Assembly: GCA_001769655.1 (NCBI GenBank)
Contig: MEPC01000034.1
Coordinates: 107,599 to 171,598 of the forward strand
Length of the DNA stretch: 64,000 nt
Direction: 5' to 3'
Source of the DNA: Bacteroidetes bacterium RIFCSPLOWO2_12_FULL_37_12
GTDB lineage: Bacteria; Bacteroidota; Bacteroidia; 2-12-FULL-37-12
Below are positions 36,204 through 45,093 of the stretch, in pieces. The notes beneath the pieces are model-generated. The model was given only the letters and a program-made list of their open reading frames with translations, did no database searches and had not been told where the DNA came from. Positions within the stretch are counted from its first letter, which is position 1. Each line of letters opens with the position of its first letter. The position numbers and the translations under genes are program-made.

Positions 36204-36695
36204 ATGAAAAAATCAATTATTGCATTTTGTCTTACCGCCGTTGTATTCATTTCTTTTTATTCCTGTAATAAGGATGATGAAGACCCCGATGCTGACAAAG
36301 CATTGTATGATGCCACAAAATCCGGCGGATATACTTTTTATCAAAATGGAAACTTGTTAACGGGAGCTTCTCCAAGTCCGCATGGTTCGTTTAAGTTACG
36401 TTTTAACTCAACGGCGCTTGCCGCATTGGATAGCACAGGTGAATTGTCCGCGGGAAAAAATTTTCCTACTGGATCTATCATAGTAAAAGATGTGTATAGT
36501 GGCAGTAATATCAGTTTATACGCAGTCATGCAAAAAGACCCCTCAAACAAAAATTCAGGAAGTGGTTGGGTTTGGGCTGAATATAAAACAGACGGTTCTG
36601 TGGCATTTAGTGCAGGAAAAAAAGGAGACGGCTGTACCGGTTGCCATAGTGGAACTCCCAACAGAGATTTCACCAGGACTTTTGATTTGCATTGA
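36204..36695 (+). CDS. c-type cytochrome lipoprotein, cytochrome P460-like
   Basis: The 163-residue protein has a lipoprotein signal (lipobox FYSC, Cys21). One haem c site CTGCH sits at 144-148 near the C-terminus, following a beta-rich body with LYAVMQKDP and SGWVWAEYKTDGSV. The position of the haem motif close to the end, in a W-xx-Y-xx-DG context followed by RDFTRTF, resembles the cytochrome P460/c'-beta fold, which binds NO or oxidises hydroxylamine. This family assignment is a judgement from pattern and is not certain. It precedes a NapA-like gene by 171 bases, which suggests nitrogen-oxide metabolism. Confidence 0.6.
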   Translation: MKKSIIAFCLTAVVFISFYSCNKDDEDPDADKALYDATKSGGYTFYQNGNLLTGASPSPHGSFKLRFNSTALAALDSTGELSAGKNFPTGSIIVKDVYSGSNISLYAVMQKDPSNKNSGSGWVWAEYKTDGSVAFSAGKKGDGCTGCHSGTPNRDFTRTFDLH

Positions 36696-36763
36696 GATAT
36701 TCTTTATATCCACTATAGTTACAGAGTTTCTATCTTAAACTGGACGAAGCAAAAAAAAGGTTT

Positions 36764-36818
36764 CCCGCAGATTGCGCTGATATAAATTTTTTCTGCGTAA
36801 ATCAGCGCAATCTGCGGG
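36764..36818. repeat. Palindromic intergenic repeat (CCCGCAGATT family), copy 2
   Basis: CCCGCAGATTGCGCTGAT at 36764-36781 is exactly complementary to 36801-36818, an 18-base stem with a 19-base loop. It is the same family as 4797-4866 and lies just before the NapA-like gene. Confidence 0.9.
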
Positions 36819-36866
36819 AGAAATATTTTGCGAAAAAGTGCGAAGGATTTACCGATAAGGGACAAA

Positions 36867-39137
36867 ATGAAAAATTCTGATCAATTCAGCCGAAGAGATT
36901 TTGTTAAACTCGGTGTAGCTGGCGCCACCGTGGGTGCGTTCACGCTTGGGGGATGGGCTTTTACAGAATTCATCGTAGATGAAGGAACTACTGATACCTG
37001 GCATAAATCAGTTTGTCGTTTTTGTGGCACCGGCTGTGGAGTCATGCTGGGCATGCAGGGGAAAAAACTTACCCGGATCCGGGGAGATGAAAACGCACAT
37101 AATAAAGGAGTGATTTGCATCAAAGGCGCTCTATTGGCAGAATTGATGAAAATACCGAACCGCCTGCTGATTCCAAAAATCCGAAAAAACGGAAAATTAG
37201 TTTCGTCAACCTGGGAGGAAGCCATGCAGCTGGTAGCTGAAAAGTTTAAATCTTCTATAGATAATTTTGGTCCCGACAGCGTTGCGTATTATGGTTCCGG
37301 ACAGCTTTTCACGGAAGAAAGCTATACGGCTAATAAATTATTTAAAGCAGGAATAGAAACCAACAATGTTGACTCCAATGCCCGGCTTTGTATGGCATCA
37401 GCCGCTACGGGATACGTGCAAACTTTTGGTAAGGATGAGCCAATGGGATCTTATGAGGACATAGATCATGCAGATTGTTTTTTTATTATCGGTTCAAATA
37501 CCTATGAGTGTCACCCACCAATTTGGGAACGCATAAGAATAAGAAAATCAGTTAACCCGAATGTAAAAATAATTGTTGTAGATCCGCGCAATACAAAAAC
37601 CGCTCAGCAGGCAGATCTTCATCTTGCCGTAGTTCCAGGAACCGATCTCTTACTCCTGAATGCAATGCTGTATTTACTGGTGAAATGTCAAAATATAGAC
37701 AGAAAATTTATTGATGAACATGTGCAATTTATGTATGAGGAAAAAAAAGTTGGGTTTGAGGATTGGGTAGCATTTTTAGATGACTACAAACCGGAATTAG
37801 TGGCAGAAGAATTAGGACTTTCTGTAAAAGAAATTCAAACCGCCGCACATTGGTTCGGTACATCAAAAGCAAGCATGTCGTTGTGGACAATGGGAATAAA
37901 TCAACGCATTCAAGGAGTTTTTCTCAACAACACACTGAACAGTTTGCATCTGGTTACGGGCAATATTTGCCGACCCGGCGCTACACCACTTTCACTTACC
38001 GGTCAATGCAATGCCTGCGGCGGCATACGCGACACAGGTTCTTTATCGCATCTATTGCCCGGTGGTCGGTTTGTACAGAATGAAAAAGACAGGAATGATA
38101 TGGAAAAATTATGGGAAGTTCCAGAGGGGACTTTCAGCGAACGACCTGGGTATCATGCCATGGAATTATTTCAGGCAATGGTGGATGAAAAAGTGAAAAC
38201 AGCATTGATTATGTGTTCAAATCCGGCACAGTCCTTACCGAATCTGAACCACTATATTCCAGGATTGGAAAAATGTTTTTTAGTTGTAGCGGATATATTT
38301 GAAAATACAGAAACAGCCAATTATGCGGATGTCCTTCTTCCTACAGCATTATATATAGAAAAAACCGGCGTCCTTGGACAAACAGAACGCAGGTATCAAT
38401 TAGTAGAAAAACTTATTGAGCCGCCTGGTTCTGCAAAAAGTGACTTGGAAATTTTAGTAGATTTAGCCGAACGATTAGGACATGGTAAATTAATAAAAAG
38501 TAAAACCACAGCAGATGTCTGGGATGAATGGAGAAAAATTTCTGCGGAGAGTAAATATGATTTTAGTGGCATAACCTACGAGCGGTTAAAAAATGAATGC
38601 GGGATTCAATGGCCTTGTCCGGATGTATCCCACCCCGGAACAAAACGGAGATATGCAAAAGGCGACCCTTTTGTAGAAGAAGGAAAAGAAATTCAATTTT
38701 ATGGAAAGGAAAACAACAGAGCCATTGTATTTTTAAGACCTTATATTAAAGATGAAGAACAATTAACTGATGAACACCCTTTTTATCTGACTACCGGAAG
38801 AGTGATTGAGCAATGGCATACTGGAACCATGACCGATAAAATTTCAGAATTGAAAAACGCAAGCAAACGCGGAAAGTTCATTTTAAATCCGATTGACGCA
38901 CACCGCCTTGGTATTACCGAAAATGATTTAGTAGTTGTTACAAGTAAAAAAGGAAAAATAGAAGGACCTGTAAGTATTTCAGACAATGAAACTCCGGGTG
39001 TTATTTTTGCCTCTTTTTTTGATTCATCTTTTCTAATAAACAAAATAGTGAATGACCAATACGATCCTGTTTCCAAGGAGCCCAATTATAAAGTGACAGC
39101 GGTTTCGATCAGTAAAGTTAAAAATACAGATATATAA
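36867..39137 (+). CDS. NapA-like molybdopterin oxidoreductase (probable nitrate reductase)
   Basis: I chose ATG 36867, giving 756 residues with a Tat signal (FSRRDFVKLGVAGA); the frame extends to a TTG at 36828. A 4Fe-4S cluster is bound by Cys50, Cys53, Cys57 and Cys84, with the electron-transfer Lys86 after the last. The region NVDSNARLCMASAATG supplies Cys175 as the likely molybdenum ligand, and GKDEPMGSYEDIDHAD matches the NapA pattern. The C-terminal MopB domain is at the end (LTTGRVIEQWHTGTMT). Periplasmic nitrate reduction is the best guess; another N- or Se-oxyanion substrate is possible. napB and napD are missing. Confidence 0.85.
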   Translation: MKNSDQFSRRDFVKLGVAGATVGAFTLGGWAFTEFIVDEGTTDTWHKSVCRFCGTGCGVMLGMQGKKLTRIRGDENAHNKGVICIKGALLAELMKIPNRLLIPKIRKNGKLVSSTWEEAMQLVAEKFKSSIDNFGPDSVAYYGSGQLFTEESYTANKLFKAGIETNNVDSNARLCMASAATGYVQTFGKDEPMGSYEDIDHADCFFIIGSNTYECHPPIWERIRIRKSVNPNVKIIVVDPRNTKTAQQADLHLAVVPGTDLLLLNAMLYLLVKCQNIDRKFIDEHVQFMYEEKKVGFEDWVAFLDDYKPELVAEELGLSVKEIQTAAHWFGTSKASMSLWTMGINQRIQGVFLNNTLNSLHLVTGNICRPGATPLSLTGQCNACGGIRDTGSLSHLLPGGRFVQNEKDRNDMEKLWEVPEGTFSERPGYHAMELFQAMVDEKVKTALIMCSNPAQSLPNLNHYIPGLEKCFLVVADIFENTETANYADVLLPTALYIEKTGVLGQTERRYQLVEKLIEPPGSAKSDLEILVDLAERLGHGKLIKSKTTADVWDEWRKISAESKYDFSGITYERLKNECGIQWPCPDVSHPGTKRRYAKGDPFVEEGKEIQFYGKENNRAIVFLRPYIKDEEQLTDEHPFYLTTGRVIEQWHTGTMTDKISELKNASKRGKFILNPIDAHRLGITENDLVVVTSKKGKIEGPVSISDNETPGVIFASFFDSSFLINKIVNDQYDPVSKEPNYKVTAVSISKVKNTDI

Positions 39138-39138
39138 A

Positions 39139-39864
39139 ATGGAACTAATAGAATGGGTTGGTTTAATTTTGGGAATAACCGGTTTTATACTGATTACTTC
39201 CTTGGCGTGGATGATAAAAAAATATCATCGTATTAAACCTTCCATAAAAATAATGAGTTTGTTCGCTATTTTTATAGCGCCCCTCCTTTCATTAGTCGTA
39301 GCCAATTATCATGTATTTGAAACAAGTAAAGAAGTAAAATCGTGCATGGGGTGTCATGTCATGTTACCTATGGGAATAGACATGCTGGATTCCAACAGTA
39401 CTTCCTTAGCGGCAAGACATTACCGCAATAACTGGATTAACAAACAGGAATGTTATAGTTGTCACAAAGATTATGGATTGAATGGAACCTTTAAAGCAAA
39501 AGCAGATGGCTACCGTCACCTTCTTACGTATGTAACTCATACTTACAAAGAGCCAATAAAATATCGCGGTGAATTTAATATCAATAACTGTCTTCAATGT
39601 CATGAAGGAACTTCGGTTTTTATGAAGGTGGAAGAACATGAACCCGTAATAGAAAATATTAAAAAGGGAGCCCAAAATGTGAGTTGTTTAAATTGCCATG
39701 GATTAGCGCATCCATCGTCATTGCGCCGTACTCCTGGTCATCCTGATTATAAAATGTTGACCTCGCCTTTTTCTATGACAATTAAAACCAAACCGGAAAA
39801 TGAAATCAGGGATTTAAAATTTTTTCTAACCCATTTAATCCTGAATGAAAAACCTAAAAATTGA
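39139..39864 (+). CDS. Tetraheme NapC/NrfH-type quinol dehydrogenase
   Basis: The 241-residue protein has two N-terminal hydrophobic segments (about 7-26 and 38-56) and then four haem c motifs: CMGCH (69), CYSCH (105), CLQCH (151) and CLNCH (183). This is the layout of NapC/NirT/NrfH membrane cytochromes that pass electrons from menaquinol to a periplasmic reductase. It starts one base after the stop of the NapA-like gene, so translational coupling and direct electron transfer are likely. Confidence 0.88.
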   Translation: MELIEWVGLILGITGFILITSLAWMIKKYHRIKPSIKIMSLFAIFIAPLLSLVVANYHVFETSKEVKSCMGCHVMLPMGIDMLDSNSTSLAARHYRNNWINKQECYSCHKDYGLNGTFKAKADGYRHLLTYVTHTYKEPIKYRGEFNINNCLQCHEGTSVFMKVEEHEPVIENIKKGAQNVSCLNCHGLAHPSSLRRTPGHPDYKMLTSPFSMTIKTKPENEIRDLKFFLTHLILNEKPKN

Positions 39865-40033
39865 AATAGTATCGGTATCTGTTGCAATGATACTGGCGTT
39901 GACATATATTTTTTTTCCTGGACCCTACACTATGTTTTCGTTTGTATTTATCGGGCAACCCTTAATCTTTTATAGCGCTGTATCGGTAGGAATTCAGATA
40001 TACAAAGATCTAAAAGCGAACCGTGTGCTTTGA
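39845..40033 (+). CDS. Small membrane protein of the nitrate-reductase-like operon
   Basis: The 62-residue product overlaps the tetraheme gene by 20 bases. It has two hydrophobic segments (VSVSVAMILALTYIFFPGP and FSFVFIGQPLIFYSAVSVGI) and a short basic C-terminus. I do not recognise the family. Overlap with the preceding gene and lack of alternative frames with coding character support it being real; a role in membrane assembly of the cytochrome is only a guess. Confidence 0.6.
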   Translation: MKNLKIEIVSVSVAMILALTYIFFPGPYTMFSFVFIGQPLIFYSAVSVGIQIYKDLKANRVL

Positions 40034-40149
40034 ACACTTATTTCATGGTTTTCTGCCAGTTTATATATCCAGAAATTTGCGTAATTTAGCATTTTAAATC
40101 CCTGAAAGTAATTAACATTCTAACTCCCCGACATGCGCAATCCATCCAT

Positions 40150-40524
40150 ATGAAATACCTTATTAAAAAATTATATAGCAATATGTTCAAAAAATTTCTT
40201 TCAGGTTCCACGTTGATAGAGGCACTGATTTCCATGACTTTGATTACGATAGGTTTTGTAACCGGTATGATGGTTTTCTTAAATGTAACCGGTGGAAAAA
40301 ATACTGAAAGATTATTTCTACTCAAAAACGAAATGGAACTTGTCAGTGTACATATTAAAAAAGATCAAAAATTCATTAACGAACAGATCAATTTTGATGA
40401 GGGCTTGATTCTTGTGGAATTCATGGATTATTCAAAATACCTGAAAAAGATGAAAATAAGCGGCTATAATGCCGATAAAAAACTCTTACTTGAATGGAAC
40501 GAACTTTTACTACATTCCGATTGA
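40150..40524 (+). CDS. Type IV prepilin-like protein (minor pseudopilin)
   Basis: The 124-residue protein contains a class III signal: a basic leader, then G^STLIEALISMTLITIGFVTGMMVFLNV, with Glu at +5 and a Gly at -1. Two starts are possible: ATG 40150 gives a 19-residue leader and ATG 40183 an 8-residue leader (MFKKFLSG), the latter closer to the standard type IV prepilin leader. The C-terminal domain is short and hydrophilic. It overlaps the next prepilin gene by 31 bases and would be processed by the peptidase encoded at 41079. Confidence 0.78.
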   Translation: MKYLIKKLYSNMFKKFLSGSTLIEALISMTLITIGFVTGMMVFLNVTGGKNTERLFLLKNEMELVSVHIKKDQKFINEQINFDEGLILVEFMDYSKYLKKMKISGYNADKKLLLEWNELLLHSD

Positions 40525-40991
40525 GATCTTTTACGCTCGTAGAGGTATTGATTGTACTTGTGCTTTGCGGAATTATCGTTGGCACTTCCGGATTTTTATT
40601 GATAGTTTTTAATCGCCAGTTTGAAAAATTTCAACATAAAAGCAACGTGTTAAGCGAGCTGATCCTTTTAGACAGATTGCTTAATGAGGATTTTTCTACC
40701 GGTTATAATATAGATATTTCTAATGATAAAAAGATACAAATCATGAAACAAAAAGATACGGTAACATATCATTTTGGAAAGAATTTTGTTGTCAGAAATC
40801 AAAATTTTTCTACCGATATGTTTAAGATAGAAACTATTAATTTTAGTTTTGGAGTTGTTGCCGAAGAAAACAAACAGAAGGTTATTTTTCAGGAGCTAAT
40901 ATTTACTATTGCCTATAATGGCATAGCAAGAAATTTTAAGTATATAAAGAAATATGATGCTTTCATCGCTTTAAAGCCAGGAAAGGAATAA
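40494..40991 (+). CDS. Type IV prepilin-like protein (GspJ-like minor pseudopilin)
   Basis: The 165-residue protein has a short leader RLRS and then FTLVEVLIVLVLCGIIVGTSGFLL, the methylated pseudopilin helix with Glu at +5. The residue before the cleavage point is Ser rather than the usual Gly, which is notable. The remaining domain is mixed beta, of a size fitting a minor pseudopilin of type II secretion. Its ATG lies inside the end of the preceding prepilin gene, so the pair is coupled. Confidence 0.8.
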   Translation: MERTFTTFRLRSFTLVEVLIVLVLCGIIVGTSGFLLIVFNRQFEKFQHKSNVLSELILLDRLLNEDFSTGYNIDISNDKKIQIMKQKDTVTYHFGKNFVVRNQNFSTDMFKIETINFSFGVVAEENKQKVIFQELIFTIAYNGIARNFKYIKKYDAFIALKPGKE

Positions 40992-41028
40992 TGCGGAATT
41001 AATCTCATTAAAAAAAGAGCATATAAAT

Positions 41029-41051
41029 CCCTTAGGATAATTATCCAAGGG
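41029..41051. promoter_or_regulatory. Compact palindrome upstream of prepilin peptidase
   Basis: CCCTT-A-GGATAATTATCC-AAGGG is an almost perfect palindrome (a 12-base GGATAATTATCC core plus CCCTT/AAGGG flanks with one bulged base), 28 bases before the ATG at 41079. It could be an operator or cruciform; no binding protein is known. Confidence 0.35.
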
Positions 41052-41078
41052 GGTAAATCAAATTAATCATAATATAAA

Positions 41079-41618
41079 ATGCAGGTATTGATTTGGTTAA
41101 CACTCACGGTAGCAGGGTATATTGTCTGGCAGGATTTTAAATACCGCTATGTTTCTATTTTGAGCTTTGTGTTGATTTTTGTTTTGTTAATGGCGCGTGG
41201 AGTTATGATATACTCATTTCATGAAAACTTAAATTTTTTCTTGATAAATGCCTGCTTTATAACTTTTCAACTTATTTTTTTAACCCTGTATTTAACATTA
41301 AAAAACAAAAGAGTAGTTCTGATTACCCGCAATCATCTTGGAGCGGGAGATATTGTCATGCTGTATGTTATATGCTTGCTGGCAGAGCCAATAATATTTA
41401 TTTTGTTTTATTTATTTATTCTTATAATGTCGCTTATATACTCATTTGCTTTTAAAGTTGCAGGAACGTATCATAAGGATGATAACAAAAAAGAATTTTC
41501 TATTCCATTAGCAGGTATATTTTCTTTAGCGACAGGAATGTATTTGATATTTTTCGATTTATGGAATTACGATCCATTTGTTTTGCTTTCTGTTTTGAAC
41601 AAGCTTAGAATTTTGTAA
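41079..41618 (+). CDS. Prepilin peptidase (A24 family, no methylase domain)
   Basis: The 179-residue membrane protein has about six helices and the two catalytic aspartates of A24 leader peptidases: Asp19 in WQDFKYRYVS and Asp91 in HLGAGDIVML (GxGD-type). The N-terminal methyltransferase domain of classical PilD/GspO is absent, so it is closer to the compact TadV/archaeal-type enzymes. It would cleave the three prepilin-like proteins encoded nearby. It is on the same strand as the minor prepilins and converges on the platform gene. Confidence 0.8.
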   Translation: MQVLIWLTLTVAGYIVWQDFKYRYVSILSFVLIFVLLMARGVMIYSFHENLNFFLINACFITFQLIFLTLYLTLKNKRVVLITRNHLGAGDIVMLYVICLLAEPIIFILFYLFILIMSLIYSFAFKVAGTYHKDDNKKEFSIPLAGIFSLATGMYLIFFDLWNYDPFVLLSVLNKLRIL

Positions 41619-41660
41619 CTATGAAAATAATAAATTCAAGGTTGGAGCAAAAGTTTTTGA

Positions 41661-42830
41661 TTAAAAAAACTGACTGCTCAGTTTAAATAAAGGTAAGTAC
41701 ATTGCCACCAGAATTATTCCAACAGAAATACCTAAAAAGATAATGAGTAAGGGCTCTAATAAAGTATTGATGATTCCAATTTGATAATCCGCTTCGTCAG
41801 AATATTGCTTTGCGATTTTACCAAAAAACGTATCCAGCTGGTTGACTTCTTCCCCGATTTTAACTATAGAAATCAACCTCAATTCATAAATATCAAACGC
41901 CGACATAGCTTTATGAAGGGGTTTTCCCGTGATAATATCTTTACTGATCGGTTTAAGAGTACTGGTTATAGGGTAATAAGTCATCATGCTTTTGGCGAGA
42001 TCAAGCGCTGTGACCAGCGGCACCTTTGAACCCAACAGCAACTTCATGGCTTGACAAAAACGTGCAATATAAATTTTTTTAACTAAGATACCGATCAAGG
42101 GGATTTTTAAAACTAACAAGGAACTGAACTGCCTGAACCATCTTTTCTTCTTCTGTGACAATATAGTGACTCCGCCTGCAAGCATCAGAAAAATAATGTA
42201 AAGAAGATAATTTGAAAAAACATCAGATATATTGATAATTAGCTTTGTAAGATAAGGTAACTCAACTTTTGATCTGTTAAAAACATCTACAAACATAGGG
42301 ACGATGTATCTCAGCATAAAAATTACACTTCCGGCGGCTGTGCAAATTACGATAAGCGGGTAACTGATAGCGCTGTAAAATTGCCGACGGAGGGCAATTC
42401 TTTTAGTGTAATATTCAAGCAGTTGATTCAATACAGGAATTAATTTTCCGCTTTCTTCCGCAATTTTTATACTGTTGACTTCGTAAAAAGTAAACTTTTG
42501 CGACCTTAAAAATGCTTGTGACAAACTCCTTCCCGTTATGATATCCTGTAGTATTTCATTGCACATTTTTTTGTCGTTTGAATTTTTCTGGTTCTGGATA
42601 ATCATTTCTAAAGTAGTTTTTAAATCAACCCCTGCATTCAACATGGTGTAAAGCTCGCTGTAAAATGATTCCTTTTTCTTGTCGCCAGGCAGACGTTCCG
42701 GAAAAAAAGATTCAATTTTACGCAAAACATCCTGGAGGTCTAACCATACACGGTCTTTCCGGTCAATTCGTTCATGGGAGTTCTCCCTCACTTTTTTTAC
42801 CTGACTACGATTAATGATTACCTCTTTCAT
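41661..42830 (-). CDS. GspF/PilC-like inner membrane platform protein
   Basis: The 389-residue protein contains two GspF domains: the first with FYSELYTMLNAGVDLKTTLEMI, the second with FCQAMKLLLGSKVPLVTALDLAKSMM. Each is followed by hydrophobic segments (about 165-185, 210-230 and 360-382). The sequence EVNSIKIAEESGKLIPVLNQL and the second-domain repeat LISIVKIGEEVNQLDTFFGKIA are strongly diagnostic. The N-terminal hydrophilic stretch of about 60 residues is likely the ATPase contact. It follows the GspE-like gene by 125 bases on the minus strand. Confidence 0.9.
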   Translation of the reverse strand: MKEVIINRSQVKKVRENSHERIDRKDRVWLDLQDVLRKIESFFPERLPGDKKKESFYSELYTMLNAGVDLKTTLEMIIQNQKNSNDKKMCNEILQDIITGRSLSQAFLRSQKFTFYEVNSIKIAEESGKLIPVLNQLLEYYTKRIALRRQFYSAISYPLIVICTAAGSVIFMLRYIVPMFVDVFNRSKVELPYLTKLIINISDVFSNYLLYIIFLMLAGGVTILSQKKKRWFRQFSSLLVLKIPLIGILVKKIYIARFCQAMKLLLGSKVPLVTALDLAKSMMTYYPITSTLKPISKDIITGKPLHKAMSAFDIYELRLISIVKIGEEVNQLDTFFGKIAKQYSDEADYQIGIINTLLEPLLIIFLGISVGIILVAMYLPLFKLSSQFF

Positions 42831-42955
42831 GTTTTCAAATTTTTTTATACTTTGTGATAGATAGTTTTGTGAATAGTATAAGTAATTAGAAATTATTCAT
42901 TCCCTAATTTCGTTTTTTAAAATCGCAAAACCTGGCTTCATTCAGGATAGCATTT

Positions 42956-44380
42956 TCATGCACAAATCAAAGAATAAATTTCCTCAAGTGATGTGCTTCC
43001 TGACACTACAAGTTCAAGTGCATTCTCAGACAAAACCTTTATACCTTTCAGCGTTGTATAATCGGAAATATCTGTTTCCTTTCTCTTGATTTTTTCTGCT
43101 AATTCTTCATCAACGGGTAATACCTCAAATATGGCTTTTCTTCCCCTGTATCCGGTATAGAAACAATTATCACATCCTTTGGCAAGATAATGTTCCAACA
43201 CTCCCTTTTCCAACCATTGAGTATAAGCGAAGTCGGAAGTATCAAGCTTCTTTTTTATTTTACAATGAGGGCATAATAATCTGACAAGTCGTTGTGCAAC
43301 AGAAAGGTTTAAGGTGGATGCGATTAAAAAGGGCTCTATCCCCATGTCTATCAACCGGGTTATTGTTCCCCAGGCAGAGTTGGTATGTATAGTTGAAAGT
43401 AAAAGATGCCCAGTTAACGATGCCCGAATAGCCATAGAAGCGGTTTCTTGATCACGAATTTCTCCAAGCATAATGATGTCAGGATCTTGCCGCAAAAAAG
43501 TTCTTAACGCCGCACTGAAAGTTAGTCCGATGTCTTCTTTTAACTGAACCTGGTTTACTCCTTCCATGGTGTATTCTATAGGATCTTCTATAGTCAGAAT
43601 ATTTCTCGTCGTTTTATTCAATTCATTGATAGTTGCATATAGCGTAGTTGTCTTGCCCGAGCCGGTAGGTCCCGATATTAATACAATTCCATGAGGTTTA
43701 AAAATCCCATTTTTATAATTAATATGGTCCTGCTTTGAAAACCCAAGTGAATCAAGATGAACCAAGTGGGGCTCTTTTGTAAGGAGGCGAAGCACTGCTT
43801 TTTCTCCGAATCGGGTAGGTAAAACAGAAACCCTGACATCAATCTTTTCTCCGTTGTCTTCAAAAGAAATACGTCCATCCTGCGGCAATCTTTTTTCAGA
43901 AATATCAAGATTTGATTTGATTTTGATTTGATTGATTAAAGAAAGATAATCGTTGTTGTCAATAGTAAACCTTTCAACAAGTAAACCATCTATCCTAAGC
44001 CGGACTCTGTTGCCACTCTCGTAAACTTCAAAATGTATGTCTGAACAGCCATTTTGTTTAGCTTCATTTAAAAGCAAAAGCAAAAAATTATCGGTTTCAT
44101 CTTTCGAATTAAGACGGGTATGTGATACTCCGGCATACTTATTTTTTCTGTAGAACTTTCCCAGCGTCTTTTCTATCATGTGTTTTTCTGCAGGTTCGAG
44201 CAATATCCTGAAACCCAATACCATTTCAAGCTCGTTGATTAACTCATTGCTTATATGAGTTTTTTCAGCGTAGAAACATACCGTATTGTTTTTTTTTGAC
44301 TTTGGAATTATTTGATAATTCCACGCATGCTCCGGAGATATGATCTGCAAGAGGTCAACCGGAAGATCAATGAAATCCAT
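42956..44380 (-). CDS. GspE/PilB-like secretion ATPase
   Basis: The 474-residue ATPase powers pseudopilus assembly. It has an N-terminal MshEN-like domain, an N2 domain with SDIHFEVYESGNRVRLRIDG, Walker A GPTGSGKTT (237-245), the Asp box TIEDPIEY, Walker B IIMLGEIRD (302-310) and the His box STIHTN. A tetracysteine zinc motif typical of this group is present: CPHC at 370/373 and CDNC at 403/406. Length is close to GspE/PilB without a long N-terminus. Confidence 0.95.
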   Translation of the reverse strand: MDFIDLPVDLLQIISPEHAWNYQIIPKSKKNNTVCFYAEKTHISNELINELEMVLGFRILLEPAEKHMIEKTLGKFYRKNKYAGVSHTRLNSKDETDNFLLLLLNEAKQNGCSDIHFEVYESGNRVRLRIDGLLVERFTIDNNDYLSLINQIKIKSNLDISEKRLPQDGRISFEDNGEKIDVRVSVLPTRFGEKAVLRLLTKEPHLVHLDSLGFSKQDHINYKNGIFKPHGIVLISGPTGSGKTTTLYATINELNKTTRNILTIEDPIEYTMEGVNQVQLKEDIGLTFSAALRTFLRQDPDIIMLGEIRDQETASMAIRASLTGHLLLSTIHTNSAWGTITRLIDMGIEPFLIASTLNLSVAQRLVRLLCPHCKIKKKLDTSDFAYTQWLEKGVLEHYLAKGCDNCFYTGYRGRKAIFEVLPVDEELAEKIKRKETDISDYTTLKGIKVLSENALELVVSGSTSLEEIYSLICA

Positions 44381-44424
44381 GTTTGAATCAATTTGAATTA
44401 TTAATTAAGAAAGAAATTTAAGTG

Positions 44425-44868
44425 TTAGTCCTTAACTTTTTCCACAAGATTTTTTTCTTGGTCAATTTCCCAAACATTATATACCCCGTCCCCATCAAAA
44501 TCTGTTATGGAGGTAGCACGGGCAAGAAAGGTTCTATTTGTGGCATTGATGATTTCTATTTTATAGTTTGCCTGTCCGGATTCACCCTCTGAAACAAGTT
44601 TTTCCTGGATAAAATCCAAATCGGCTAAGCTTGCAGAATATTTTGAGTTTGAATAAAAATAATTTTTCTCAAGGGTATATAAATGGTTCAGTTGTAGCTT
44701 TGCTTCTGTGGTTTTTGCCTTGGTTATGAGTGGTAAAAGATTAGGTAAAGCAAGGAGGATGAGAATACCTATAATGGCTAAAACTACCAGTAGTTCAGTC
44801 AAGGTAAACCCAGGAAGTTTTTTTTTTAAAAAACTTATACGTTTGAGAAAGAGGTTAAAATTTTTCAT
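44425..44868 (-). CDS. GspG-like major pseudopilin
   Basis: The 147-residue protein has a 20-residue basic leader (ending KKKLPG), cleavage before FTLTELLVVLAIIGILILLALPNLLPL with Glu at +5, a helical spine, and a C-terminal loop DFDGDGVYNVWEID that looks like the calcium-binding site of GspG. This favours a major pseudopilin of type II secretion rather than a type IV pilin. It lies upstream of gspE on the same strand and is divergently placed with the beta-solenoid-like protein gene. Confidence 0.9.
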   Translation of the reverse strand: MKNFNLFLKRISFLKKKLPGFTLTELLVVLAIIGILILLALPNLLPLITKAKTTEAKLQLNHLYTLEKNYFYSNSKYSASLADLDFIQEKLVSEGESGQANYKIEIINATNRTFLARATSITDFDGDGVYNVWEIDQEKNLVEKVKD

Positions 44869-44969
44869 GAGCTATTTGTATAAAGATGTTGTTCGGTTGA
44901 TTACACGAAAGATATTAAAACTATCCGTTTATAAAGATGTTAAAATGCATTAGGGGTGGTAAATATACT

Positions 44970-44992
44970 ACTTATTTTATTGAAAAATAAGT
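44970..44992. promoter_or_regulatory. Hairpin in the divergent spacer between pseudopilin and beta-solenoid-like genes
   Basis: ACTTATTTT (44970-44978) pairs with AAAATAAGT (44984-44992) over a 5-base loop. The spacer also holds a direct repeat TATAAAGATGTT at 44879-44890 and 44930-44941. Functional meaning is unknown. Confidence 0.3.
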
Positions 44993-45056
44993 GAACTACG
45001 AATTCATCCGATCGTAGCCCCTTATTGCATCCTATTATTTCCATTATAAAAATATG

Positions 45057-45064
45057 TATTTTTG
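45057..45064 (+). promoter_or_regulatory. -7 box (TATTTTTG) upstream of the beta-solenoid-like gene
   Basis: TATTTTTG lies 29 bases before the ATG at 45094, and supports that ATG against the earlier in-frame TTG at 45025. Confidence 0.4.
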
Positions 45065-45093
45065 ATTACAGAATCCATAATAATATCAAAAAA

